Translations under genes and position numbers: made by a program
Part shown: positions 8,912 through 17,715 of the stretch, in pieces
How positions within the stretch are numbered: position 1 is the first letter of the stretch
Layout of the letters: each line of letters begins with the position of its first letter
NCBI GenBank assembly: GCA_016745075.1
Contig: JADGDD010000001.1
Location: 1,179,125-1,243,124, forward strand
Source of the DNA: Planctomycetota bacterium
Lineage (GTDB): Bacteria > Planctomycetota > UBA11346
DNA length: 64,000 nt
Direction of reading: 5' to 3'
Notes under the pieces: model-generated
What the model was told of the DNA's origin: nothing
Database searches by the model: none
Seen by the model: the letters and a program-made list of their open reading frames with translations, nothing else

Positions 8912-9254
8912 GGACTTCCCTTCGTCTTTTTTAGTACACCTGTCCTATGCACAATTGAAGCCAAAGAATAGAGTACCTAAAGGTCCATTTTTGATTACTG
9001 CGTAAACAGCACTCATCTCTAGATGATAACAGTAGCGACAAACAAGCATCCTAGGAGCGAAGTTATTCAACCCACTTTTCAGATTAAGAATGCAAAGAAC
9101 TCCAATGAACAAATACGAACAGTCAGGGATCTGCTCTAATCTGTTCCACTCACTTCTTAGATGGCACCACTGAATAGTTCTAGTCACTTTGGTCTAAGCG
9201 CAATATATCACTTGTTCTACAGCTTTTGTCCACTAATCTGACTCGGTGGGATAT
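8912..9254. other. Divergent intergenic region, no gene recognised
   Basis: These 343 bp separate the divergent TonB receptor and giant lipoprotein genes and must contain both promoters. I see no RNA gene, no cobalamin-riboswitch B12 box, no clear sigma-70 promoter pair and no long repeat. A reverse-strand open frame of 80 codons has no ribosome site and no recognisable protein features. Confidence 0.6.
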
Positions 9255-12200
9255 ATGAAGAATGGATATGGACTGCGCGCGAGCGTCGTTTCAGCGTGCC
9301 TTATGGGGCTTGTGAGTTCGTGCTCACAAAGTGATACCCCTGTTCGTGAAAACGCCTCCACGGCAAATAAAACACCACTACCAAGCACTCAATTTGACAG
9401 TAAGCTTCCTGCTGCTGCAACTGAACTCGCAACGACTATATCCCCTGTTTTACCAGCAAAAGAAGCCGTTTATACTGATCTTCATGCCCCGCTGTATGAA
9501 GGTCAACATATCCTGCAACAAGTGCTCCCACTGCTTGATGCAGAACCCTATGTGTTCTCCCTACAATCAACACAAGGCTTAGATGGTACTCAGGTACAGC
9601 AGCTTGTTCATACAACACGCAGCCTGAACCGCAGAGACCTGAGTGATGAATCATTGGTGCTCTTCTTCCGTGTTCCACAAGCGCAGACTGAACAAACGGA
9701 GAACACCTACACATGGGTCTATTGTGATCCACAATCACTTCAGCTCATCCCCTGTGATGGGTCTGCCAAATACACACCGATCAAATGTAACACGGCAGGC
9801 GACACAACCATTGTTTCCGTTATGCGGACATTTATTGATGCCACCCGAAGTGAGCACATTCTTCAATGTGATATTCGACTCAACAACACTGGCAACATAA
9901 CGCCATTTCGGACAACGTTTGTGACCGCTGGTCATTCACCGGTTTATATCAGTAGCTTAGAAAGCATTGTTTTTTGCCGTAGCGCTCACAATGGGAAACG
10001 ACAATTATGGACGCTTCCACTCGATAAAATGGCCGCACCACAAGTCTTACTGCCCACACATAACAATGGTAGCAAACATATAACACGGGATATGCATAGC
10101 CCACAGTTACTTGCTGATGGCAGCTTGCTTTTTAGCGCCTCGTTTACGACCAACTCTGATTCCCATCATTACGAACCTTATCGTTATGATTTTTCTAATG
10201 GCCAATGGTACCCATGCCCAGAAGAGTTATTACATCAACACGCCTTTAATGGTCTCACCCTGACCCATCGCCGTAATACCCAAGATGCTTTTTCTATTGC
10301 TCGCTTTCCGCAGCAATGGGATTTACGCAGTGTTCTTGGACTGGTAGCCGCGCACAATACTAGCGTTAATAAATACCGCGCCTTGCTTGCAGCAACACTC
10401 AGTAACGACCAACAGCTCGCCTTACATGCGAGTCAGCACAATACGCAGACTCTATCCCAAACATTAACACATACCGTTCGCTACGGCTTACACGACCTTG
10501 GCCCTACATCGACAGAGCCAAACACATCTTTGCAAAGTATTCGTGCAAACATTGCTGCTGATGCCGTTCGAGAAGAGCTTAATCGCCAATTGGCAGATGC
10601 CTCAACCTTATACATGCAGGCGCGATCTTTATCGGATCAGCTTACTATTGATGCAGAAATGTTAGACATTGCTGAAAAACAAATCAACTATTGGGCACAA
10701 CGGCAAGAAGCTGGCCACGCATTACGAGCCCGTGTTTTGCAAGCAGACACAGTTGTAGAACGAATAAAAGCTCAGCAAGCAACCCACCAAAAACATTACA
10801 CGCTTGCCGTCGGCCAATTAAAAAACATTTGCGCCTTACCCGCCTATGTTCAAATCAACTTTCCAAGTATTCAATACCGTTTACAAGATGATCAAAACAT
10901 AAACCCTACACGTTTTGAACACATGGCGATGAGTAATCATCCACGCATTCGTGCTGCCCGCGCTGCTTTAGCACAGGCCTTCTCTGGTGCCCATACCAAC
11001 TATGCTGAACCAATTGATCAATACATTGCTTCTACCATGCAGGCACCCAATAATCCATCAATAGACGCACATGTGCATGCTATACAAGAAGCGCTGCTCT
11101 TATCACAACAACAAGAAGCTGAAGATATTAAATTAATTCTTGGGCAATCCATCGCCTCGTATCGTAATGCATGCAATCGCCTGCGGGCCGTTGAGAAACG
11201 CATCGCTTGGGCCTTAGAACAAGTGCGTTTATCTCGCCTGTACGAACAGTACCCACTTGCAGAAACAAGCTATCGAGAACAGGTCTCCACCCTACTAGAT
11301 GAACGTTTTTCTTATTACGAAACACTCACTGAAAGTTTAGATGAACACGCTACTCTGAGCGCCCATTATGTACAAATTTGGGAGCATATGGGTTTGATGA
11401 ACACGATTAACGAACAACTTGCTCGCCTTGATAGTAAACAGTTAGACAAACACCGTCTCTCCGTTTGGGTGATTGAAGACCGCGACCTTATCGCAGATAA
11501 TAAACGCATAGATACATTTATTGCCCATGCTCAGCGTTGGAATATAAAACGTGCCTATGTTTATTTAGATAATAATGCTTCTTTACTGGACTCCGCAGAT
11601 GGTGCTGGCCGCCTAACCGTTTTCCTCAATAGATGTGCCGCAGAAAATATAGAAATATGGGGGCTTGTTGGCGAAGCTTCTTGGTTACTTGATGATACGA
11701 GTAGTCACCTACGCACTACTGCCGCCCGTATAGCAGCCTATAATGAAACATTTGGTGCTCTTGAGCCGCTGCTTGCTGGTGTCGTCTGCGCCCTTGCCCC
11801 GCATGCACAACCTGGTTGGGCGCGCAACCCCATGACCCGCACCTTACTCAGCAAACAATATGTCACCGCTCTACGTGAATTACGTGCAGCCTTACCACAA
11901 ACAACATTATTTGCAGAATGCCCGTTATCATGGTTTAACCAACAAGATGATCGACACATCTTGGAACAGATTGAGTCGGTAGTCGATGGTGTTTGCTTGC
12001 AGTATAACAACCTTGAACCAGACCAGCTCAGCCTACAAACACGCGGTTTCCTGGAGTCTTGGAGCAAGCAGGTTGAAATTGGTGTTCCAGTTGAACGCAC
12101 TCGCCAGCAAGCCTTTCCTATGCGCACCGTTGCTCGTTTAGCCAATACTCTAGCAGAAACATTACTTGGTGATCAGCGCTACCACGGTCTTTCCTGTCAT

Positions 12201-12374
12201 GATTACACCGATCTTGCCGAACAATCGAAAGCACATCAACAAAACGGCGTTGTTTCTGCCGATCCTTTTGAAAACACGACACCATATGAGCTGTATACGG
12301 AACCAAACGACCGAATGACAGGCAAGCGCATAAACAGACGTGGCGGAGCCGTTCATGAAGCTCAGCTTCCGTAA
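9255..12374 (+). CDS. Giant lipoprotein: propeller-like + TolC-like + TIM-barrel-like regions
   Basis: This 1039-residue protein appears to join three modules. The start ATG at 9255 gives a lipoprotein signal with lipobox VSSC (C23). Residues about 60-365 contain TolB/WD-like strands (HSPVYISSLESIVFCRS, SPQLLADGSLLFSAS). Residues about 370-745 are long helices with TolC/outer-membrane-efflux signatures, such as AEKQINYWAQRQEAGHALRA and the second-repeat motif NHPRIRAARAALAQA. Residues about 755-1000 alternate strands and helices (AYVYLDNNASLLDS, IEIWGLVGE, TLFAECPLSWF, SVVDGVCLQYNN), resembling a TIM-barrel, glycosidase-like domain. The HlyD gene overlaps its end by 20 bp, as expected for an outer-membrane/adaptor pair. 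The domain calls are from pattern recognition only. TolC beta-barrel strands are not obvious, so it may not form a pore. Confidence 0.7.
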   Translation: MKNGYGLRASVVSACLMGLVSSCSQSDTPVRENASTANKTPLPSTQFDSKLPAAATELATTISPVLPAKEAVYTDLHAPLYEGQHILQQVLPLLDAEPYVFSLQSTQGLDGTQVQQLVHTTRSLNRRDLSDESLVLFFRVPQAQTEQTENTYTWVYCDPQSLQLIPCDGSAKYTPIKCNTAGDTTIVSVMRTFIDATRSEHILQCDIRLNNTGNITPFRTTFVTAGHSPVYISSLESIVFCRSAHNGKRQLWTLPLDKMAAPQVLLPTHNNGSKHITRDMHSPQLLADGSLLFSASFTTNSDSHHYEPYRYDFSNGQWYPCPEELLHQHAFNGLTLTHRRNTQDAFSIARFPQQWDLRSVLGLVAAHNTSVNKYRALLAATLSNDQQLALHASQHNTQTLSQTLTHTVRYGLHDLGPTSTEPNTSLQSIRANIAADAVREELNRQLADASTLYMQARSLSDQLTIDAEMLDIAEKQINYWAQRQEAGHALRARVLQADTVVERIKAQQATHQKHYTLAVGQLKNICALPAYVQINFPSIQYRLQDDQNINPTRFEHMAMSNHPRIRAARAALAQAFSGAHTNYAEPIDQYIASTMQAPNNPSIDAHVHAIQEALLLSQQQEAEDIKLILGQSIASYRNACNRLRAVEKRIAWALEQVRLSRLYEQYPLAETSYREQVSTLLDERFSYYETLTESLDEHATLSAHYVQIWEHMGLMNTINEQLARLDSKQLDKHRLSVWVIEDRDLIADNKRIDTFIAHAQRWNIKRAYVYLDNNASLLDSADGAGRLTVFLNRCAAENIEIWGLVGEASWLLDDTSSHLRTTAARIAAYNETFGALEPLLAGVVCALAPHAQPGWARNPMTRTLLSKQYVTALRELRAALPQTTLFAECPLSWFNQQDDRHILEQIESVVDGVCLQYNNLEPDQLSLQTRGFLESWSKQVEIGVPVERTRQQAFPMRTVARLANTLAETLLGDQRYHGLSCHDYTDLAEQSKAHQQNGVVSADPFENTTPYELYTEPNDRMTGKRINRRGGAVHEAQLP

Positions 12375-13668
12375 AGACCCCCCACCGCAATCGCAGCCAC
12401 AACAGCACACCACTGCCCGCCATTCGATACAGTCTTCTTGGCCGCGCCCCCAGATCTCACTTCCAAACACATGGGTACTCTTGACTCTTGGCCTTGTAAC
12501 AAGCCTTGTAGTTGGCGGCTATTTCTGGTGGAAAAACTCACACATAGATACGCTTGGTCTCGTAACCACTTACACCGACCATTATATTGCCCCAGTACGC
12601 TCTCGTATCACCAGTATTCCTGTTCGTAATGGCGACCTCGTAACTACCGGTGATACCCTCTTTTATTTGTCTTCTGACGAAGCACGACATACCCTACAAA
12701 AATCGAAAATAGTACTTCAGCAAAAACAATTAGATTTAACTGCTGCAATTACTCTGCGCAACAGACACACCATTAGCGTTGAAGCTATCGCCAATAAAAA
12801 GGCAGCCTTTGCCGAACAAACAGCACACATTGCTCATCAACGACAAAATATTATTCTCGCACATAAGACAACCTTGCAACCACTTACCAATAATCTGGCA
12901 CTCGCAGAAAAAAAACTCGCTCACCAGCATTCCGTTTCTGAACAATTAACCACCGCAGAAGACGATACACTACTCCTTAAACATCTCGATGCAGCGAGTG
13001 CTCAAGATGCTATTCGCATGAATGAAAAACGACAACAACAGCAATTGATCATAGAAACGCTGCACACAGATATTGCCAATACAACTCATGCCATTGCCCA
13101 ACACAAAGAACAAACACGCATACAATTAGAGCAACTCACTGCTGAAGAAACAACCCTCCAAGATCAACAGAAACGCATGGAGCAAACCTTAGATGCAGAG
13201 CAAGAACTGACCCTTGCCCAAGATGAGACAACCATTGCTCGGCTCCGTTCAGAAATTGAGAACCTGAAAAAAGACATTAGACATCTCACCGAACAAGCTG
13301 GACCACATAGATACACTGCGCGTGCCACCGGCATCATTGTTGGCGTCAATGGTACCGATGGCGCCATGATCGCTCAAGATGACACCATTATTAGTATTGC
13401 CCAAACCGAACAACTATGGGTTAATGCATTCATTCGACCAGAAGACCGCTCGCTTCTGCTTAATCATGAAAGCATCACGATTGTACCATCAGCAGGCGGA
13501 CAATCTTTTGCCGGACATATTACCACGCCTGGCGGTATAGAAGAATCTGTGCCAGAAAGCATTCGTGACCTCAACCCAGACCTGACGCATGCCCTCCATG
13601 TGCATATTGATGTGAGCAAACGTAAAGAACTGATTCCGGGCGACCGCGTACGCGTTATCATTCGGTAA
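12355..13668 (+). CDS. HlyD-family membrane fusion (adaptor) protein
   Basis: This 437-residue periplasmic adaptor of the HlyD/EmrA type has a short cytoplasmic N-terminus and one membrane helix (about residues 38-58, LLTLGLVTSLVVGGYFWW). A lipoyl half-motif follows (APVRSRITSIPVRNGDLVTTGDTLFYL). A long alpha-helical hairpin spans about residues 110-315 (rich in Gln, Glu, Lys), then the returning lipoyl half (RYTARATGIIVGVNGTDGAMI) and a beta-barrel ending in GDRVRVIIR. The ATG at 12355 lies inside the preceding gene (20-bp overlap); an in-frame GTG at 12340 is possible. Adaptors of this type bridge an inner-membrane pump and a TolC-like channel. No pump gene lies nearby, so the partner is either elsewhere or absent. 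Confidence 0.88.
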   Translation: MKLSFRKDPPPQSQPQQHTTARHSIQSSWPRPQISLPNTWVLLTLGLVTSLVVGGYFWWKNSHIDTLGLVTTYTDHYIAPVRSRITSIPVRNGDLVTTGDTLFYLSSDEARHTLQKSKIVLQQKQLDLTAAITLRNRHTISVEAIANKKAAFAEQTAHIAHQRQNIILAHKTTLQPLTNNLALAEKKLAHQHSVSEQLTTAEDDTLLLKHLDAASAQDAIRMNEKRQQQQLIIETLHTDIANTTHAIAQHKEQTRIQLEQLTAEETTLQDQQKRMEQTLDAEQELTLAQDETTIARLRSEIENLKKDIRHLTEQAGPHRYTARATGIIVGVNGTDGAMIAQDDTIISIAQTEQLWVNAFIRPEDRSLLLNHESITIVPSAGGQSFAGHITTPGGIEESVPESIRDLNPDLTHALHVHIDVSKRKELIPGDRVRVIIR

Positions 13669-13709
13669 CTACTTGCCTTCCCCCTTATTTATAGGGTACT
13701 ATGTATTAG

Positions 13710-15506
13710 ATGGCTAATACAGATACATTCATCGGCAAAACCTTTGGCAATATCACGATTACCGCCCAGCTAGGAGCTGGTGGCATGGGCATGGTGTATA
13801 GAGGCCACCATAATACCACTATGACTGAAGTTGCGGTCAAACTCATTCGCCAACAAAATGGTGAAGAAAACAAGCAATATGTAGATCGTTTTATGCAAGA
13901 GATTCGTGTTGCTGCGCAAATACGTGATAAAAATGTAGTACAAGTGTTAGATGCTGGCTCTGAACATGGCATGACTTATCTGATTCTTGAATTAGTTGAT
14001 GGCGTGGATATCGGAGAAATTATAGATGAAAAAGGCAGCATAGATCCACGGCTTGCCGTTACCTTAGCAACGGGCATTGCGAGCGGCATAAATGCTATCC
14101 ACAAAAAAGGAATTATTCATAGAGATATAAAACCAGATAACGTTCTACTGGGGCCAAACAATGTCGTCAAGATAACAGACCTTGGCTTAGCCCGACAACT
14201 TGATGAGAGCGAAGATTTTAACCGACTCACAGTTAGCGGCATGGTTGTTGGCACCCCTTGGTATTTAGCACCGGAAGCTATCCGTGATTCCCGTAGCGCA
14301 GGTGCTGAAACAGATATTTATAGTTTTGGTGCCACTGTTTATCATATGCTTGCAGGCAAACCCCCTTTTGACGCGCCTTCGGCTTATGAAGTTATGCGCA
14401 AACATTTAGAAGACCGTCATCAACCCTTGCGTGAAATAAATCCTGCCATCTCCCGCAGCCTCTCTCATTTAATAGATAGCTGTTTACAAAAAGAACCTGA
14501 AAAACGTCCAAGCGCACAAGAAGTTGTTAACGCATTAGGCCATAACAGCAAAGTAAATAGCGGCACTGGTGGCATGGCACTGGTAGCCCTGTTTTTACTC
14601 GGCTGCTTGGGAACCGCTGCTATTGTGAGTTGGAAAGTATTAGTCAACAGTACTTCAACTATCTTAGATGAGCACGCTACCGCCGTCCACTTAACTGGCA
14701 ATTTAGATGGTGCCCATTTTCGTTTTGATAATGTTGGCCGCTGGGAAAGATGGGAAAACATACCTGTCGCCATTACCGCTGGACCCCATAGCATTACCGT
14801 TGAAAAGCGCATTGATGGTAAAAAATTTATAGCGAATAAAGAATTTACGGTTGAAGAGCATCACAAAGAAACGCTTCCTATTCTTGATTTGCAACCTGCT
14901 ATGTTAACCACCACTGTTGATGTACGCATTCCACGAGAAGACGATATGTCTGACTTTGTTGTCTATCAAGAGGGACAGAACATCGGTCTTGAATCGAGTG
15001 TCTACTTTGACCAAGTCGGCTACTATACCATTGCCCTCTGGAATGGCGATGTCTGCAAACAGAAACATATTCAGATTAATGAAAACGGCTCCTTTCCTGA
15101 CACAGAATGGGAACGCTGCCATCACCCTCCGGCCACCGCTTACTTTACCAGTCTGGTAAAAGGCCAGCAAACCATGAGTCATCACCTCGTCTCATGGTGG
15201 GAATGCAACAAAGTCGTGACGGGGTATCTCCTTACTGCGCCAACCAATTGGGCAGAACAAGCCAGCGACCCCTACAAAGCAGCCATTGGCGTGCAGGAAA
15301 ACATCATTAAAAATTTGCTTGAGTGGCGAGCCGCTCACTCTGTTCGTTTGCCTAATCGTGAAGAAGCCCATGAACTAACCAGCATCTATGACCGAGGGTT
15401 CTGGTATCTCGAAACCATCACAGACGAAAACGGTCAGAAAAAAGAGAGTTATCACTGCACCACAGACCGAAAATACCGTGCTCTGTTCGCCCTCTTGCCA
15501 CGGTAA
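13710..15506 (+). CDS. Membrane Ser/Thr protein kinase with C-terminal FGE-like tail
   Basis: This 598-residue Hanks-type kinase has a cytoplasmic kinase domain at about residues 8-275. It carries the glycine loop LGAGGMGMVY, lysine K44 (VAVKLI), E64 of helix C, catalytic HRDIKPDN (D139), DLG (D157, in place of DFG) and the activation segment GTPWYLAPEA. All key residues are present, so it should be active. A membrane helix (about 290-310, ALVALFLLGCLGTAAIVSW) leads to an extracytoplasmic part. This has PEGA-like beta repeats (about 335-390, HFRFDNVGRWE..ITAGPHSITVEK). A terminal region (about 475-598, LVSWWECNKVV.. VRLPNREEAHELT.. FWYLET) resembles a degraded formylglycine-generating-enzyme fold. 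It begins 41 bp after the HlyD gene and may sense or control that envelope system. Confidence 0.9.
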   Translation: MANTDTFIGKTFGNITITAQLGAGGMGMVYRGHHNTTMTEVAVKLIRQQNGEENKQYVDRFMQEIRVAAQIRDKNVVQVLDAGSEHGMTYLILELVDGVDIGEIIDEKGSIDPRLAVTLATGIASGINAIHKKGIIHRDIKPDNVLLGPNNVVKITDLGLARQLDESEDFNRLTVSGMVVGTPWYLAPEAIRDSRSAGAETDIYSFGATVYHMLAGKPPFDAPSAYEVMRKHLEDRHQPLREINPAISRSLSHLIDSCLQKEPEKRPSAQEVVNALGHNSKVNSGTGGMALVALFLLGCLGTAAIVSWKVLVNSTSTILDEHATAVHLTGNLDGAHFRFDNVGRWERWENIPVAITAGPHSITVEKRIDGKKFIANKEFTVEEHHKETLPILDLQPAMLTTTVDVRIPREDDMSDFVVYQEGQNIGLESSVYFDQVGYYTIALWNGDVCKQKHIQINENGSFPDTEWERCHHPPATAYFTSLVKGQQTMSHHLVSWWECNKVVTGYLLTAPTNWAEQASDPYKAAIGVQENIIKNLLEWRAAHSVRLPNREEAHELTSIYDRGFWYLETITDENGQKKESYHCTTDRKYRALFALLPR

Positions 15507-15510
15507 ACAC

Positions 15511-15570
15511 TGACTCAGTAAACCTGTATGATCTGGCTACTGAGTCTGTTAACGCGGCTTCTCAGACTCA
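15511..15570 (+). promoter_or_regulatory. Two mutually exclusive hairpins before the exported protein gene
   Basis: Three complementary segments lie between the kinase stop and the next gene. GACTCAGTA (15512-15520) pairs perfectly with TACTGAGTC (15538-15546). The overlapping TGAGTCTG (15541-15548) pairs perfectly with CAGACTCA (15563-15570). The middle segment can use only one partner at a time. No U-run follows either stem, so this is not a classical attenuator; a processing site or regulator-binding array is possible. Confidence 0.4.
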
Positions 15571-15625
15571 TCTATTGCCTCTAGAGACATAACAGGCTAG
15601 AATGAGTTGGATAAAGGAGTTATCT

Positions 15626-17353
15626 ATGCGTTTGACCTGCGCCCTTACAGCACTTGCACTAAGCTCTAGCATAACCTGCTTTCTCGCCGCTGCTGACGCA
15701 GGAACCCCTGAAACACCCACACCAACAAGCACCTATTCTTTAGAAGAAGGCCCATGGACAGATATCTGGGGCATGGAACTACGCGGAGCAGAACGCATCT
15801 TTGTTGAATACAACGGTGTCAATTATATGGCTATAGAGCCAGCAGACTTTGCTACTCAAGAATTCCTTACCGGAAAAGAAATATTGCTTACTGGTAAATA
15901 TGATCGCCTAGAACTCTCTACCGTGCATCTCTTTGGTATGCCAGTCATCGATATTCACACGGTAGACACCAAAACGTGGTCCACCGTTGCTGATGGTGAT
16001 AATATTTACATGCTTGGCATCATTACGAGTATAGAACCTAGCCGCATAAACTTGGATGTACATGCCGTTGTCCACGCGGCTTCAGATGCCCAATTACTCG
16101 ATGATATGGTTAAAGCCATCGATGCTACAAATCATAGCAAGCTCTACGAACTAGCTACATGGATTCGACAAGAGGCGCTCAGTAAAGGTAATCGAGGCTA
16201 TTGGGACAGCCGTGCAGAGAGCGTTTGTCGTCTAGCCATTCAGTCTGCCGTCACCAACGCACAAGCCACGGTTGACACAGAACTCTTCTTACTCGCATTG
16301 AGCTGGTCAGAACATTTCCTCCGTGATCAAGCTTATTCAGCCACAGTTGCCAGCGCCGAATGGATAACCTCTGCACCACCAGCCTTTATTCGGGCCATTA
16401 GCACCCACATGAGCTCAAAAGGTTTTGTGCTGCAAGACAGTATCTGGATGACCCAAGCAGACTCTCTCACTAAAGAATGCGCTAAACGTTTTGCCGCCAT
16501 CCATTGGAGTAACGCTGATGCCTATTACGAACTCTCTCAATGGATAGATCAATACGGTGATGTTCTACCAGACGCGAGTCAACTCCGCCATAAAACATTA
16601 CAAGCCGGACTAGCAGCAGACGACACGCACAACGGTATTCGCCGAGCACTTGGCATGCCACTCGTCAGCAATGAATCTACTGCCAATATTCCCACAGACT
16701 ATACCCATCAAAAACTCAAACTCACTTTGCCTGGACCTGAAGACTGGAAACGCAGTGCCGTTGCCATTAGCGGTGATGCCACTTGGACCACTCCCGAAAG
16801 CGACACCGCCTACATCAGTCTGAAAATCATTGAACATGACTCACTCCCAACCACCATTGATGGCCTTTGGAGCACCCAGCTACCAGAATTTTCAAACCGT
16901 AGCAACTATGCCGTTTCTCCAACTCAACTGTCTTTCAATCTTCCAATGAGCCGAAGCCTCGTCTTCACCTATAGTGATGGCAAAGACAACCGTCAGGGTA
17001 TTCTTGTTGTTGCTCACAGAGGAAATGGCCAAGCTTCTGGATATGGTATCCGCCTCTTCTGCTCCTGCCTTATAGATGATGTTACTACCCCACAAGCTTA
17101 CAGCCAATGGATTTCTCAGCAGATTGCCCAAAAGCTGACCACCCCGCAAACAACACGCCCAGGTATGAGTGATTCTGGCATCTCCACCGTTGCTCCAGAA
17201 GGAGAGACACAAGAAGACCGCCGACGCATGGCTGAAGAACAACGCCAGCTACAAGAAAAAGAACGTTTAGAAGCCGAACGTGCTGCACGAATGGAAGAAA
17301 ATGGAGAAGAAGACGAAGAAAACTCTGCTGACTACGACCCAAGCATGCGCTAG
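15626..17353 (+). CDS. Exported protein of unknown function with acidic coiled C-terminus
   Basis: I do not recognise a family. The ATG at 15626 is chosen because AAAGGAG lies 7 bp upstream and it directly starts a signal peptide (MRLTCALTALALSSSITCFLAAADA); the ATG at 15602 would add residues before it. The 575-residue protein has a Pro/Thr linker and a beta-rich part (about residues 45-150). A helical segment with regular Trp and acidic residues follows (about 160-340). A beta domain (about 370-500) begins LKLTLPGPEDWKRS, where LPGPEDW resembles the opening of small secreted LPxPxGW domains. The tail (about 520-575) is highly charged (EERQLQEKERLEAE-like) and probably a coiled coil. It lies 119 bp after the kinase gene and could be a substrate or structural partner of that locus. 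Confidence 0.75.
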   Translation: MRLTCALTALALSSSITCFLAAADAGTPETPTPTSTYSLEEGPWTDIWGMELRGAERIFVEYNGVNYMAIEPADFATQEFLTGKEILLTGKYDRLELSTVHLFGMPVIDIHTVDTKTWSTVADGDNIYMLGIITSIEPSRINLDVHAVVHAASDAQLLDDMVKAIDATNHSKLYELATWIRQEALSKGNRGYWDSRAESVCRLAIQSAVTNAQATVDTELFLLALSWSEHFLRDQAYSATVASAEWITSAPPAFIRAISTHMSSKGFVLQDSIWMTQADSLTKECAKRFAAIHWSNADAYYELSQWIDQYGDVLPDASQLRHKTLQAGLAADDTHNGIRRALGMPLVSNESTANIPTDYTHQKLKLTLPGPEDWKRSAVAISGDATWTTPESDTAYISLKIIEHDSLPTTIDGLWSTQLPEFSNRSNYAVSPTQLSFNLPMSRSLVFTYSDGKDNRQGILVVAHRGNGQASGYGIRLFCSCLIDDVTTPQAYSQWISQQIAQKLTTPQTTRPGMSDSGISTVAPEGETQEDRRRMAEEQRQLQEKERLEAERAARMEENGEEDEENSADYDPSMR

Positions 17354-17369
17354 AGCCCCCAACCCCTTC

Positions 17370-17395
17370 TTGACTCCAACCCAGAAAAATACAAA
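17370..17395 (+). promoter_or_regulatory. Weak promoter candidate for tRNA-Pro
   Basis: TTGACT (17370-17375) and TACAAA (17390-17395) precede tRNA-Pro by about 20 bp, but the 14-bp spacer is short for sigma-70. The assignment rests on position and the good -35 only. Confidence 0.3.
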
Positions 17396-17413
17396 TTTTG
17401 AACCATCAGAGAA

Positions 17414-17490
17414 CGGACCATAGCTCAGTCTGGTAGAGCGCTACGCTGGGGGTGTAGAGGCCGCAAGTTCGAATCTTGTTGGTCCGACCA
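17414..17490 (+). tRNA. trnP: tRNA-Pro (GGG)
   Basis: A 77-nt cloverleaf is present. The acceptor stem CGGACCA/TGGTCCG is perfect and the D arm is AGCTC..GAGC. The anticodon stem CTACG/TGTAG closes loop CTGGGGG, giving anticodon GGG, which reads CCC and CCU. The T arm is GCAAG-TTCGAAT-CTTGT, and the discriminator A is followed by an encoded CCA. An intrinsic terminator follows. Confidence 0.95.
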
Positions 17491-17496
17491 AACCTT

Positions 17497-17534
17497 AAAC
17501 CGCTGCTATAACATATCTTAGCAGCGGTTTTTTC
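17497..17534 (+). terminator. Intrinsic terminator of tRNA-Pro
   Basis: A perfect 12-bp stem AAACCGCTGCTA / TAGCAGCGGTTT with a 10-nt loop runs into a T-rich tract immediately after tRNA-Pro. Confidence 0.93.
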
Positions 17535-17715
17535 TTATTGATTCATCAGTATGTATAACTGGTAACCTTTAATCCTATTGAAATTTATGTGTGCTCCTAA
17601 GCCGTTTTAAACTGATGTGCCCCTCTCGAAAGGGAAATATTTCCGTTTAAATAAGACTATTTTCCTTGCGCTGGTGTTCATCTGCTTGTATCCTTCGTTT
17701 ATAAAGGAGCTGCCC

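Noticed and set aside
8945..9187. 80-codon open frame on the reverse strand
   Set aside because: It has no ribosome site, no recognisable domain or signal and atypical composition, and it lies in a divergent promoter region.
8912..9245. Cobalamin riboswitch before the TonB-dependent receptor
   Set aside because: I checked the reverse strand for the B12 box and the conserved core and found neither, so neither a riboswitch nor a BtuB identity can be claimed.
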